Source: Anaerolineae bacterium (GTDB taxonomy: Bacteria > Chloroflexota > Anaerolineae > Promineifilales > Promineifilaceae). From it: a stretch of 64,000 nt of DNA. The notes beneath the pieces are model-generated. The model ran no database searches. It had not been told where the DNA came from and saw only the letters and a program-made list of their open reading frames with translations. How positions within the stretch are numbered: the first letter of the stretch is position 1; each line of letters starts with the position of its first letter. Both the position numbers and the translations under genes were made by a program. The stretch is taken from contig JAHDWK010000004.1 in the NCBI GenBank assembly GCA_023382655.1, positions 274,538 to 338,537 on the forward strand, given 5' to 3'. Positions 55,707-63,552 of this stretch are shown here, in pieces.

Positions 55707-56959
55707 GTCATCCGCCGGTCAAACTGCCACAGCGCCAGCAGAAAAAACAGACCGCCAATGCCCAATAAGATCGCTGCCGGCATTAGCACATCGGCCAATC
55801 CACCGTTGTAAATCGTCAACGCTGTCAGCCCATCAATGCCCCAACGGTTAATGGTGATCTTGCTCAACTGATCCAGCCAGGGTGGAAAGTTTTGGGCATT
55901 TACAAAATTGCCGCCCAACGCCGCAAACACCAACGAAATGACAGACCCGAAAATAGCCGCCTGGTTTACATCTCTGGCAAATGCAGCAATCAACAACCCC
56001 AGGCCGGTGTAAGCCAACACAATTGCCAACACCATCAGTGCCAACCCGGACACCGACTGGCCCCAGTTAAGCTGGAATAACAGCCGCGATGCCACCACAA
56101 AAACCACAAACTGGATAATCCCCGCCAAAAAGACGCCGCCCACTTTGCCCATCAATAATTCGCTATGCGCAATGGGTGTGGTGAGTAGCCGGGGCAGTGT
56201 GCCCGCCCTTTCTTCTTCCAGAATGGACCGGGTGCTGTCCATCATGGCAAACATGAGGAAGAGGATGCCCATGCTGGGCGCAAAAAAGGCAAACGGGCTG
56301 ATTTCCACCGGCTCTTCAATTTCGCCCACCGAAATCTGGCGTAGATTGATGGTGACGCTGCTATTTGCCTCGCCTAACTGTGTCCCAATTTGCTCTTCCA
56401 GCACCGTCCCCAACTGGGCCAATGCCGGCCCCAACACGGCCGTCTGCCCCATCAACTGTTCTACCGTCACCTGCGCCCCAATCGCGCCCGTATTAAAGCT
56501 GTTGGCAATTTGCATCACAATGCCGCGCACGATGTTGGGCGTAACAGTAGCAGTAGGATCGGCATAGAAGGCGATGATAGCGGGTGAAGAGGATCCGGTG
56601 CTGCCGCGCACGGCCGTTGAAAACTCCGCTGGAATATAAACCGCCGCCCGTGCCTCCCCCCGCTGCACAATGGCCCGCGCTTCGTCCAGGTCAGTCATCT
56701 CCGTCACCAACAGCAGTTCCGCCAGTTCCCCCGCCTGCATGGTGGCGACAAACTGTTCCCCCATCTCCCCATCGTCCTCATTCACCACCAGCACCGGAAT
56801 CTGGTCAAAGGGCACACTGCTGCCGCCTAGCAAAAAGTTGCCAAATGACGCACCGATAATGAACGAAAGCACCAACGGCGCCAGGATCATCAATAACAGC
56901 GCATTCCGATCCCGAAACGTAATACTCAAATCTTTCCAGGCAATTGCAAGAACTTTCAT
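55700..56959 (-). CDS. ABC-2 type transporter permease, proximal gene
   Basis: A 419-residue ABC-2 protein: N-terminal helix (LLMILAPLVLSFIIGASFGN), extracytoplasmic domain with VLVVNEDDGEMGEQF, then a C-terminal block of helices with SMGILFLMFAMMDSTRSILEE and LTTPIAHSELLMGKVGG. It pairs with the neighbouring permease as a heterodimeric channel for the ATPase at 57018. Confidence 0.9.
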   Translation of the reverse strand: MKVLAIAWKDLSITFRDRNALLLMILAPLVLSFIIGASFGNFLLGGSSVPFDQIPVLVVNEDDGEMGEQFVATMQAGELAELLLVTEMTDLDEARAIVQRGEARAAVYIPAEFSTAVRGSTGSSSPAIIAFYADPTATVTPNIVRGIVMQIANSFNTGAIGAQVTVEQLMGQTAVLGPALAQLGTVLEEQIGTQLGEANSSVTINLRQISVGEIEEPVEISPFAFFAPSMGILFLMFAMMDSTRSILEEERAGTLPRLLTTPIAHSELLMGKVGGVFLAGIIQFVVFVVASRLLFQLNWGQSVSGLALMVLAIVLAYTGLGLLIAAFARDVNQAAIFGSVISLVFAALGGNFVNAQNFPPWLDQLSKITINRWGIDGLTALTIYNGGLADVLMPAAILLGIGGLFFLLALWQFDRRMTK

Positions 56960-56979
56960 TGTGTCTCTCGTTTTACTCG

Positions 56980-57020
56980 TGATGCGTGATGCGTGAGATC
57001 AGGTCACGCATCACGCATCA
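56980..57020. repeat. 17-bp perfect hairpin of TGATGCG heptamers; contains the ABC ATPase stop
   Basis: TGATGCGTGATGCGTGA pairs exactly with the right arm (57004-57020). The TGA stop of the ABC ATPase (57018-57020) is the arm's outer end. Words repeat every seven bases. Confidence 0.85.
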
Positions 57021-57980
57021 ATCTCTCAAGGCCCGCCCCGTTAGATGCAAGAACACCGCTTCCAGGTCTGGTTCCTGGATTTCCAGCTTGCGAATGGGCA
57101 GCCCTTGCCCGGTAATGTGCTGGATGACACCGGGCAGTATGGCATTAGCATCCTCCGTTTGCAGGATGAGACGGCCGTCCGCATCCCCATCTGCCTGATG
57201 AATACCGGGTAACGCGGCCAACGCCTGCCGCAGGTCGCCATTGGCCCCATCCGGCAACCCCACATCCAGCCGGATAGTGTCATAGTGCCCTATCATCGCC
57301 GTCAATTCATCCAGCGTACCCAGGGCAATCAATTGTCCATGATCAATAATGCCGATACGGTGGCTGAGTTCTTCCGCTTCTTCCATGTAATGGGTGGTAT
57401 ACAACACCGTCAGCCCTTGCCGATTCAACTCCTGCACTGTGTCCAAAATGCGGCGGCGGCTTTGGGGATCAATGCCCACAGTCGGCTCATCCATGAACAA
57501 AACTTTGGGATTGTGCAGCAGCCCGACGGCAATGTTGATGCGTCGTTTCATGCCGCCAGAGAAGGTCTCCACTTTATCATTGGCCCGGTCCGTCAGACCG
57601 GCAATATCCAGCACGGCCGTCACCCGCTTCTTCAACTCATCCCCCCGCAGCCCATACATCCGCCCCCAAAACTGCAAATTTTCGCGGGCGCTGATGGCAT
57701 CATACAGGGCAATTTCCTGCGGCACTACGCCAATCACCCGCTTCACTGCCTGGGCGTCACGAGTAATCGAATGTCCATCAATCATAGCCTCGCCGCCGGT
57801 TGGGGCCAGCAGCCCGCTGAGCATGGCAATGGTGGTGCTTTTACCTGCCCCATTCGGCCCCAGCAGGCTAAAAATCTCCCCCTGTCGGATGGAAAAGGAA
57901 ACACCTTTCACTGCTTCCGGCCCATCCGGGGGGTTATACTGCTTGCGTAAATCCTGGGTCTCAACAATCACATTCATCAT
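57018..57980 (-). CDS. ABC transporter ATP-binding protein
   Basis: A 320-residue exporter ATPase: Walker A GPNGAGKSTT at 41-50, Q-loop VVPQEIALYD, signature FSGGMKRRIN, Walker B KVLFMDEPTVGID, H-loop YTTHYMEEAE. The C-terminal domain is typical of the DrrA/CcmA-type family. It begins at ATG 57980 or 57977 (two adjacent ATGs). First gene of the exporter operon with the two permeases. Confidence 0.95.
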   Translation of the reverse strand: MMNVIVETQDLRKQYNPPDGPEAVKGVSFSIRQGEIFSLLGPNGAGKSTTIAMLSGLLAPTGGEAMIDGHSITRDAQAVKRVIGVVPQEIALYDAISARENLQFWGRMYGLRGDELKKRVTAVLDIAGLTDRANDKVETFSGGMKRRINIAVGLLHNPKVLFMDEPTVGIDPQSRRRILDTVQELNRQGLTVLYTTHYMEEAEELSHRIGIIDHGQLIALGTLDELTAMIGHYDTIRLDVGLPDGANGDLRQALAALPGIHQADGDADGRLILQTEDANAILPGVIQHITGQGLPIRKLEIQEPDLEAVFLHLTGRALRD

Positions 57981-58135
57981 CCATTCCTCAAAGTATGGTG
58001 TTTATGTGTTCACGTAAACACTTGAACACATAAACACCAGTCTAACGGCCGTGCCCCCACCACAAATGTGCCAGAAGTCACATCCAGGTCACTATGACCG
58101 ATGGGTCTGTGGAAATTTGGGGGGTTAACGTGTTG

Positions 58136-58200
58136 TGATGCGTGAAACGTGATGCGTGACCATCGGTTCACGGTTCACGGGTCACGCATCACGCATCACG
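58136..58200. repeat. Heptamer palindrome (TGATGCG/TGAAACG and GGTTCAC/GCATCAC)
   Basis: The left arm uses TGATGCG, TGAAACG, TGATGCG. The right uses GGTTCAC, GGTTCAC, GGGTCAC, GCATCAC, GCATCAC. CGTGATGCGTGAC (58148-58160) pairs with GTCACGCATCACG (58181-58193). The stop codon and last residues of the channel-like gene lie in the right arm. Confidence 0.85.
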
Positions 58201-58649
58201 GGACGATTCAATGCACGGTCGGCCAGGCCGGGGCCAACCACCATCACCAGGGCAGCAATGGCCTTGCCGCGTTGGGTCACGGCAAACACATCGGCATAAC
58301 CCACCGACGCGCAGGTGGCGATATAGTAAAAAGCGTCTATATAGGTCTTGATTTTGGGATTCTCCACCCGTTCAGCGGCGTAAAACGCCGCCGCCGCCGC
58401 ACCCAGGAAACCAAATGCGGCTTCCATCGGGTTGCCTTCCGCCCAATTCAGAAAGTGACCTTCCCAGGTGTCTCGCTGCCGCAGCAACGCCGTCAGATAC
58501 CCCTGCGCCTGCTCTCCGGAGACGCCCAGCCAGGTTTGCAGCAGGTCAGACAAAAAAGAAGGTATGGGCACGGCCGTACCCGGCCCCTGCCCGTTGGGAA
58601 CCTGCGTAAACAATTGATCCAGCGCTTCTTGTTGTTCTGTGGTCAGCAT
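58182..58649 (-). CDS. Two-helix ion-channel-like protein with SVGYAD filter
   Basis: A 155-residue protein. A membrane helix (AAFGFLGAAAAAFYAAERV, 77-95), a pore-like segment FYYIATCASVGYAD (107-120) and a second helix (GKAIAALVMVVGPGLA) copy the order of a KcsA-like pore domain. The selectivity-filter motif is SVGYAD instead of TVGYGD: the second glycine is alanine. The C-terminal residues PVMRDA and the stop are encoded by the heptamer palindrome. Probably a membrane-stress neighbour of the flotillin genes. Channel function is inferred. Confidence 0.6.
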   Translation of the reverse strand: MLTTEQQEALDQLFTQVPNGQGPGTAVPIPSFLSDLLQTWLGVSGEQAQGYLTALLRQRDTWEGHFLNWAEGNPMEAAFGFLGAAAAAFYAAERVENPKIKTYIDAFYYIATCASVGYADVFAVTQRGKAIAALVMVVGPGLADRALNRPVMRDA

Positions 58650-58657
58650 GACAGTCG

Positions 58658-59176
58658 TTACAATTCTGTGTCTCTACCCGTCGCTCGGATTTCCTCACGG
58701 GCGGCAACCATATCTTCACGGCGGGCAATTTGCTCCTGGCGGTCGGCTAATTCGTGGTGCAGCGTGACGGCCGTCTTGTCCAGCTCCCGCTGTAAGGTGT
58801 GCAGCCGTTCCCGCATCGCCACATTTTCCTCACGGGCCACCAGATGAGCGGACTGGCTGGTCAGGACAGCTAAGCGCACTTGCAGCCGGTCTATCTCCGC
58901 TTGCAACGCGGCAATTGTCTGCCTAAACGCCTGGTGCTGTTCTTGCATCTCGGCGGCAGCGGGTTGCTCTTGTGCCTGCGCCGCCCGCCAGATGTTTTCG
59001 GCCTGCTGCTCGCGCACCAGTGCCAGCGCCAGATCGTTTTTCAGGCTATCCAGCCGCTTTTGCAGCGCCTGAATCTGAGCCACCATGGGATCAGGTGTGG
59101 CCGTGTCCGTTTCTTCGCTAAACAGATCGGTCACGGCCGTCTGCACCACCCGCCGCACCTTCGCCCACAAACCCAT
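58658..59176 (-). CDS. Coiled-coil protein (172 aa)
   Basis: Almost entirely helical, with heptad-rich stretches (IQALQKRLDSLKNDLALALV, AALQAEIDRLQVRLAVL) and many Gln/Arg/Ala residues; the N-terminus MGLWAKVRRVVQTAVTDLF is an amphipathic helix that could bind membranes as in PspA-like proteins. The start at 59176 is preferred; a start four codons earlier is possible. It sits between the channel-like gene and the flotillin gene on one strand, suggesting a shared membrane role. No defined family. Confidence 0.6.
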   Translation of the reverse strand: MGLWAKVRRVVQTAVTDLFSEETDTATPDPMVAQIQALQKRLDSLKNDLALALVREQQAENIWRAAQAQEQPAAAEMQEQHQAFRQTIAALQAEIDRLQVRLAVLTSQSAHLVAREENVAMRERLHTLQRELDKTAVTLHHELADRQEQIARREDMVAAREEIRATGRDTEL

Positions 59177-59188
59177 AATAATTGCCAA

Positions 59189-59240
59189 TGGTCAATGGTC
59201 ACTTTCCAATGACCGCTCACTGCTTACCGCTCACTGCTTG
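59189..59240. repeat. Heptamer array (AATGGTC and GCTCACT/GCTTACC words) over the flotillin stop
   Basis: AATGGTC, AATGGTC, ACTTTCC, AATGACC then GCTCACT, GCTTACC, GCTCACT, GCTTGCC. The flotillin stop (59231-59233) and its last two codons are inside. Confidence 0.75.
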
Positions 59241-61279
59241 CCAGCTATCGCTCGTAGATAAAAATCGTCAAAAGGTAAGTCACGGATAATGGGTAATTGG
59301 TTAACGGCCGTTTGTGCTTTAGCCACCACGTCATCATCCGGCACTTTGGCGCTCAAGGCCTGTAATACCTCACCTACTGTCTGCCCTTTGAGTTTGTTCA
59401 CATTCAAATGCTGCTCCACCTTCTGCACAATCTCCGGCACCAGCAACGCCAGTTCGGTCACATCGGTGCCCGCGTCACGGCCGTTGCCCATCTTCGTCAG
59501 TCCATCCCCATCGGCATGTCCTGTAATCCGATTCAACAACTGCTGGCCCGCCTCCAACACCGGTGGGGGCGTGTTTTTCAGCACCTCACCCAAACCATCA
59601 GACAGCGTTACCATGCGCAGCAGCGAGGCCGCTGCCGCCGGGTCGCCAATCATCTTGATGTTCATCGAGGCCAGCGCCTTCGCCAACGCTTCAGACTTCG
59701 CCACCTCAATCTGCACCTGCGCATCCAACTGCAATTTCAAAATTTCGACGCGCTGCGCCACCCCGTCAAAGGCAGCCAACGCTTCCGCTTTGGCCTTGGC
59801 TCCTTCCGCTTCGGCCAACGCTCTGGCCTTCACGGCATCCGCCTCTTGCATAGCGGCTTCCGCCTTCGCCCGCAGTACGTCTGCATCCGCCAGACCAACC
59901 GCCGACGCCTGTGCTTTAGCCGCTTCGGCGCGCAGTTTTTCGGCTTCTGTTTCCGCCTGCGCCTGCGTGCGAATCGTTTCCGCCTGTTTCAGCGCCGCTT
60001 CCGCTTCGGCTGAGGCTCTAGCTTTCAGTGCGGCCGCTTCTGCTTCCGCTTCCCGTTGTTTGCGTAGTGCACCCAACTCAATGACATTCTTCTGCTCAAT
60101 CATCGCTTTTTGCGCTTCACGCTCCGCCTGAATCAGGCTGATCTTGGCTTCGCGCTGCGCCTGCCCGGTAGCTTCCACCGTTTTCACCGCCTGGGCCGCT
60201 TCTTCACGTTTGGCCAGCACCAGCAGCCGTTCTTCTTCCGCCCGTTCGCGCTCCTGTTCCGCCTGCACCAGGGCGATCTGCCGCGCCTGGTCGGCCAGTT
60301 CCAGCGTTTGGCGGCGGGTCAATTCCGTAGACATGACCTCTTGTTGGTTACGCTCATTTTGTACCGCCAACTCTTGCGCCTTTTCCATTTCCAGCAACGC
60401 CACCGCCCGCTCCTTACCAATGCGCGCCTGCTCCGATTTTTGTTCTTCTTCAAAAACCTTGTGGTCGGCATTTGCCTTTTCGGTGGCCTGCATGGTACGC
60501 ACTTCGCGCTCCTGGGTAGCCGCCGCCAGCGCCAGATCACGGTCCAGGTCTAAACGCTGGCGCGCCGTTTCCGTGTCTTTCTTCTTAATTTCAATCTCCA
60601 TCTTGCGCTCAATGTCGTTGCGCTCCCGCAATGCCTGCTGGATCACCTGCGCATTGGCGCGAGCTACCTGAGCGCCGAACACGTCATCGGTGCCAAAGGA
60701 GCCTTGCCGGGCCGCCCGCAGGGTGAGAATGGAGACGGATTCCAGCGTCAGGCCATTTTCTTCCAGGTCGGCTTTGAGCCGATTTTGCACTTCCTCGATG
60801 AACTTTTCCCGCTCTTGGTGCAGGCTCATCAGGGTGAAGGTGGCAGCTACGTCACGCAAGGCGCCGTCCAGTTTGGCGTCTACCAGCTCTTTCACGGTAG
60901 CCCCATCTACCTGCTTGCCACCAATGGTACGGGCGGCATCTACGATGCCGTCAATGGTGGGACTTACCTTGATGTAAAAGATGACTTTGATATCCGCATA
61001 CTGGGGGTCAATGGTGAGCAACGCCGTTTCGCCGGTACGCTCAATTTCAATGGCCATGGTGTTCAGGTCTACCCAGGTAAGTTCGTGGATAGTGCGAAAA
61101 ACCCACCCGCCGCCGTTCATAACAACCTTCGGCGGGGCAGTGGCGCGCCCTAAGCCGCCGGTGCGCACAAAGGCACGGTTGGGCGGCGTTTTAGTATAGG
61201 CACGCAGGATAGAAAAGAACAGGATGATGCTGAACAGGACAGCCACAAAAATAATCGCGGCAGGGATTAAAACTTGCAT
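59231..61279 (-). CDS. yqiK: Flotillin-like SPFH protein (YqiK family)
   Basis: A 682-residue membrane scaffold. An N-terminal membrane helix (VLIPAAIIFVAVLFSIILFF) is followed by an SPFH/band-7 domain (FRTIHELTWVDLNTMAIEIE and ILTLRAARQGSFGTDD), then a very long Glu/Ala/Lys/Arg-rich helical domain (about residues 220-560) typical of flotillins. It probably organises ordered membrane patches and acts with the YqiJ-like protein encoded just upstream, as in E. coli yqiJ-yqiK. Confidence 0.9.
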   Translation of the reverse strand: MQVLIPAAIIFVAVLFSIILFFSILRAYTKTPPNRAFVRTGGLGRATAPPKVVMNGGGWVFRTIHELTWVDLNTMAIEIERTGETALLTIDPQYADIKVIFYIKVSPTIDGIVDAARTIGGKQVDGATVKELVDAKLDGALRDVAATFTLMSLHQEREKFIEEVQNRLKADLEENGLTLESVSILTLRAARQGSFGTDDVFGAQVARANAQVIQQALRERNDIERKMEIEIKKKDTETARQRLDLDRDLALAAATQEREVRTMQATEKANADHKVFEEEQKSEQARIGKERAVALLEMEKAQELAVQNERNQQEVMSTELTRRQTLELADQARQIALVQAEQERERAEEERLLVLAKREEAAQAVKTVEATGQAQREAKISLIQAEREAQKAMIEQKNVIELGALRKQREAEAEAAALKARASAEAEAALKQAETIRTQAQAETEAEKLRAEAAKAQASAVGLADADVLRAKAEAAMQEADAVKARALAEAEGAKAKAEALAAFDGVAQRVEILKLQLDAQVQIEVAKSEALAKALASMNIKMIGDPAAAASLLRMVTLSDGLGEVLKNTPPPVLEAGQQLLNRITGHADGDGLTKMGNGRDAGTDVTELALLVPEIVQKVEQHLNVNKLKGQTVGEVLQALSAKVPDDDVVAKAQTAVNQLPIIRDLPFDDFYLRAIAGKQ

Positions 61280-61297
61280 GGGTTCCTCCTAAATAAT

Positions 61298-61367
61298 GTA
61301 AGGGCGAGGCAGTCGGTTGGTAGTTTGTCTCGTGCGCGTACGCAGTTTCCGACTGCCTCGCCCCTAC
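61298..61367. repeat. 19-bp near-perfect inverted repeat between yqiJ and yqiK
   Basis: GTAAGGGCGAGGCAGTCGG pairs with CCGACTGCCTCGCCCCTAC with one mismatch, loop of 32 bases. The outer end touches the yqiJ stop (61367). REP-like or MITE-like; no transposase. Confidence 0.75.
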
Positions 61368-62077
61368 TATGAACTTTTGTCAATGGGCACGGCCGTGTAC
61401 CGTTTTTTAGCCGCGTCATAATCCACCAGCACCACTTCTGACTTGCCGTCAATCGGCTCATCGTCCGCAGTAATGGCAAAGACACTGATCAGCGTACCGC
61501 CCTGGTCACGCACCCGCACCAGACCATACCTGCTATCTACACGTGGGCTGATCACCGCGCCGCGCCGCCCCACTAACCCGGCAGCCGACGTGGCGGTGGT
61601 GTTGATGGAAGGCAGAAGGCGGCCGATTAAACGGGCCACACGCGAGGAAATCAAGCCGCCCAAAATAAAAGCAAGGGGAAAGACCAACACCAGCCCCCAG
61701 GCCGGGTAACTGCCCAAAATGGCTTCTAGCAGGGTGTTGAGCGTCCAGCCAATGATGCCCATGCTGCCCAGCAAAACAACCAGCACCACCATCAACGGCG
61801 CTTTGCCGATGCCCAGAAAGGCCAACACAGACAGGGAATCAAAACCTCCATCAGCATCGAGGTCGGCGTCTATGTCCGCATCTACATCGGCGTCGGCGTC
61901 AAAGTCGAGGTCTATGTCAGCGTCCAGATCGGCATCAAAGTCAGCGTCGAGATCAGAATCACCATCACCACCCAGGCCAATGAGTTGCAGCAGGGCAAAA
62001 ACGCCACACACCAGCAACATCAATGTAAAGGGCAAATTGTACCAACTAAACAGCATAGGTAAGGTTTCAGTTAACAT
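61367..62077 (-). CDS. yqiJ: YqiJ/DUF1449-like OB-fold membrane protein with Asp-repeat segment
   Basis: A 236-residue protein with three or four membrane helices and a C-terminal beta-rich OB-like domain ([20 protein letters not shown]). Between the first and second helices is an acidic stretch (about residues 36-79) of D-x-D alternation ([21 protein letters not shown] style). It is encoded upstream of yqiK on the same strand. Confidence 0.85.
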   Translation of the reverse strand: MLTETLPMLFSWYNLPFTLMLLVCGVFALLQLIGLGGDGDSDLDADFDADLDADIDLDFDADADVDADIDADLDADGGFDSLSVLAFLGIGKAPLMVVLVVLLGSMGIIGWTLNTLLEAILGSYPAWGLVLVFPLAFILGGLISSRVARLIGRLLPSINTTATSAAGLVGRRGAVISPRVDSRYGLVRVRDQGGTLISVFAITADDEPIDGKSEVVLVDYDAAKKRYTAVPIDKSS

Positions 62078-62246
62078 GATGTAGACATTTTACCAGCAAT
62101 TGTTACGCAGGTGTATACGGGGACAGATTATTTCTGGTTGCGCCTTTATGGGCAAGTCGTTACCGCTAAACTCAGGCTCCAAGTGGGTGGCTCATACGGC
62201 CGTGCCCGTCTACAATTGGGGCATCGAATATTGGCGAGGTGAATGT

Positions 62247-62669
62247 ATGAAAGAAGTTCCCCTGAGATTACAGGAGATTGTGGAAGACTTTAACTACTGC
62301 GAAGGGCAGGAAAAGCTGGAATTGCTGCTGGAATATGCTGAAAAACTACCACCCTTACCAAACTGGCTGCAAGGCAAACAGCAGGAGATGGATCAGGTGC
62401 ATGAATGTATGACGCCGGTCTTTATTTACCCGGAAAAGCAGGACGGCTGTTTCCATTTCCATTTTGACATTCCCCCAGAAGCCCCCACCGTGCGCGGTTT
62501 TGCTGCTGTGTTGCAAGAGGGATTGGCCGGTAGTACGTCAGATGAGATCACGGCCGTGCCCGATATGTTCCATACGCAGATGGGTTTGCAGCAAGTCCTG
62601 TCCGGGCAGCGGCTCAACGGTATCACCGCCATGCTCAGCCACATCAAAACCCTGGCCCAAACGACGTAG
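62247..62669 (+). CDS. sufE: SufE-family cysteine-desulfurase activator
   Basis: A 140-residue SufE/CsdE-like protein that accepts persulfide sulfur from a cysteine desulfurase for iron-sulfur cluster assembly. Motifs are IVEDFNYCEGQEKLELLLEY, LPPLPNWLQGKQQEMDQV, and the sulfur-accepting Cys54 in HECMTPVF. GGCGAGGTGAATGT precedes ATG 62247. The open frame further upstream (62100) is not supported by a ribosome site or conservation. The desulfurase SufS is not nearby. Confidence 0.88.
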   Translation: MKEVPLRLQEIVEDFNYCEGQEKLELLLEYAEKLPPLPNWLQGKQQEMDQVHECMTPVFIYPEKQDGCFHFHFDIPPEAPTVRGFAAVLQEGLAGSTSDEITAVPDMFHTQMGLQQVLSGQRLNGITAMLSHIKTLAQTT

Positions 62670-62699
62670 ATTGCTTCAACCTTGGAGATTGAACCAATC
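62669..62699. repeat. GATTGCTTCAACC hairpin at the sufE stop
   Basis: Imperfect third copy of the GATTG-TTCAATC hairpin; its first base is the last base of the TAG stop. Confidence 0.6.
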
Positions 62700-62708
62700 A
62701 TTGTGTAG

Positions 62709-62743
62709 AAACGGCCGTCTGCTAAACAGACGGCCGTTTTTTT
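62709..62743 (+). terminator. Intrinsic terminator whose stem is made of two ACGGCCGT octamers
   Basis: AAACGGCCGTCTG (62709-62721) pairs exactly with CAGACGGCCGTTT (62727-62739) around CTAAA, followed by TTTT. It ends sufE. Confidence 0.9.
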
Positions 62744-62747
62744 ACCA

Positions 62748-62776
62748 TTGACTTTTCTATATAGATCAATTATTAT
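62748..62776 (+). promoter_or_regulatory. Sigma70-like promoter of the methyltransferase pair
   Basis: TTGACT (62748-62753), 17-base spacer, TATTAT (62771-62776). Confidence 0.6.
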
Positions 62777-62792
62777 TTAGACATATCTAAAT
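62775..62792. promoter_or_regulatory. ATTTAGA-CATA-TCTAAAT operator-like palindrome
   Basis: Seven-base arms, four-base gap, overlapping the -10 end and the expected start of transcription. The layout is that of repressor operators (ArsR-like size), but no regulator gene is identified here. Confidence 0.55.
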
Positions 62793-62814
62793 TTTTAACC
62801 AAAGGAGGCCCATG

Positions 62815-63531
62815 ATGAGCCAGATAACAGTTCAAAATATGGAAAAACCCAGGCTGAACAAAGATGGCAAAAAGCGCCTGGTCGTCATCCTTGTCTATTT
62901 TCTGACGCTGACCCTCGTCCTCTTTCTGGCAGCGGGTACATGGCAATGGCCGGTCGCCTGGCTGTATACGCTGCTCTCTCTGGCTGCCTTTTTCATTGCC
63001 GGTCTGTGGATGCTGCGCTACCACCCCGGCATTATCAATGAACGCGGCCGTATGGCGGAAGGCACAAAACCGTTCGACAAATTGTTCACCAAACTCTATT
63101 TGCCCCTCCCCTTCCTGCTGCCTCTGGTCGCCGGGCTAGATTACCGCTTCGATGGGACATCCATCCCGCTGGCGTGGCAGGTAGTGGGTGTTATCGGCCT
63201 GGTACCAGGGCTGATTTTGCCCTACTGGGCTATGGCCGTAAACGATTATCTGGTGACAACGGTACGCATCCAGACGGATCGCGGGCATCAGGTTTGCCGC
63301 AGCGGCCCTTATCGTTTTGTGCGCCACCCCATGTATGTTGGTTCAATTTTAACGTCGGTAGGCGCGCCGCTGCTGTTGGGGTCGTGGTGGGCGCTGCTGG
63401 TGGGGTTGTGGGCCGTTGGGCTGGTCGTCTGGCGCACGGCGCGTGAAGACCAGACGTTGCAGGCTGAACTGCCGGGGTATTCTGACTACGCGCAGGACGT
63501 TCGCTACCGGCTGCTGCCCGGTGTGTGGTAG
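62815..63531 (+). CDS. Isoprenylcysteine carboxyl methyltransferase-like membrane protein, 238 aa
   Basis: Five or six membrane helices and the ICMT/PEMT signature GPYRFVRHPMYVG. Such enzymes methylate prenyl-cysteine or phospholipid head groups with S-adenosylmethionine; in bacteria the substrate is usually unknown. AAGGAGG (62802-62808) lies six bases before the ATG at 62815; another ATG three bases earlier (62812) is also possible. A second member of the family follows 21 bases after the stop. Confidence 0.85.
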   Translation: MSQITVQNMEKPRLNKDGKKRLVVILVYFLTLTLVLFLAAGTWQWPVAWLYTLLSLAAFFIAGLWMLRYHPGIINERGRMAEGTKPFDKLFTKLYLPLPFLLPLVAGLDYRFDGTSIPLAWQVVGVIGLVPGLILPYWAMAVNDYLVTTVRIQTDRGHQVCRSGPYRFVRHPMYVGSILTSVGAPLLLGSWWALLVGLWAVGLVVWRTAREDQTLQAELPGYSDYAQDVRYRLLPGVW

Positions 63532-63552
63532 CGGCCAAACAAGGAGAATAAC

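Noticed and set aside
54423..57980. Antibiotic-resistance exporter assignment for the ABC-2 operon
   Set aside because: Family allows drug, lipid or polymer export; nothing in the sequence selects among them.
62100..62246. N-terminal extension of sufE
   Set aside because: No ribosome site and not SufE-like; the start at 62247 gives the family N-terminus.
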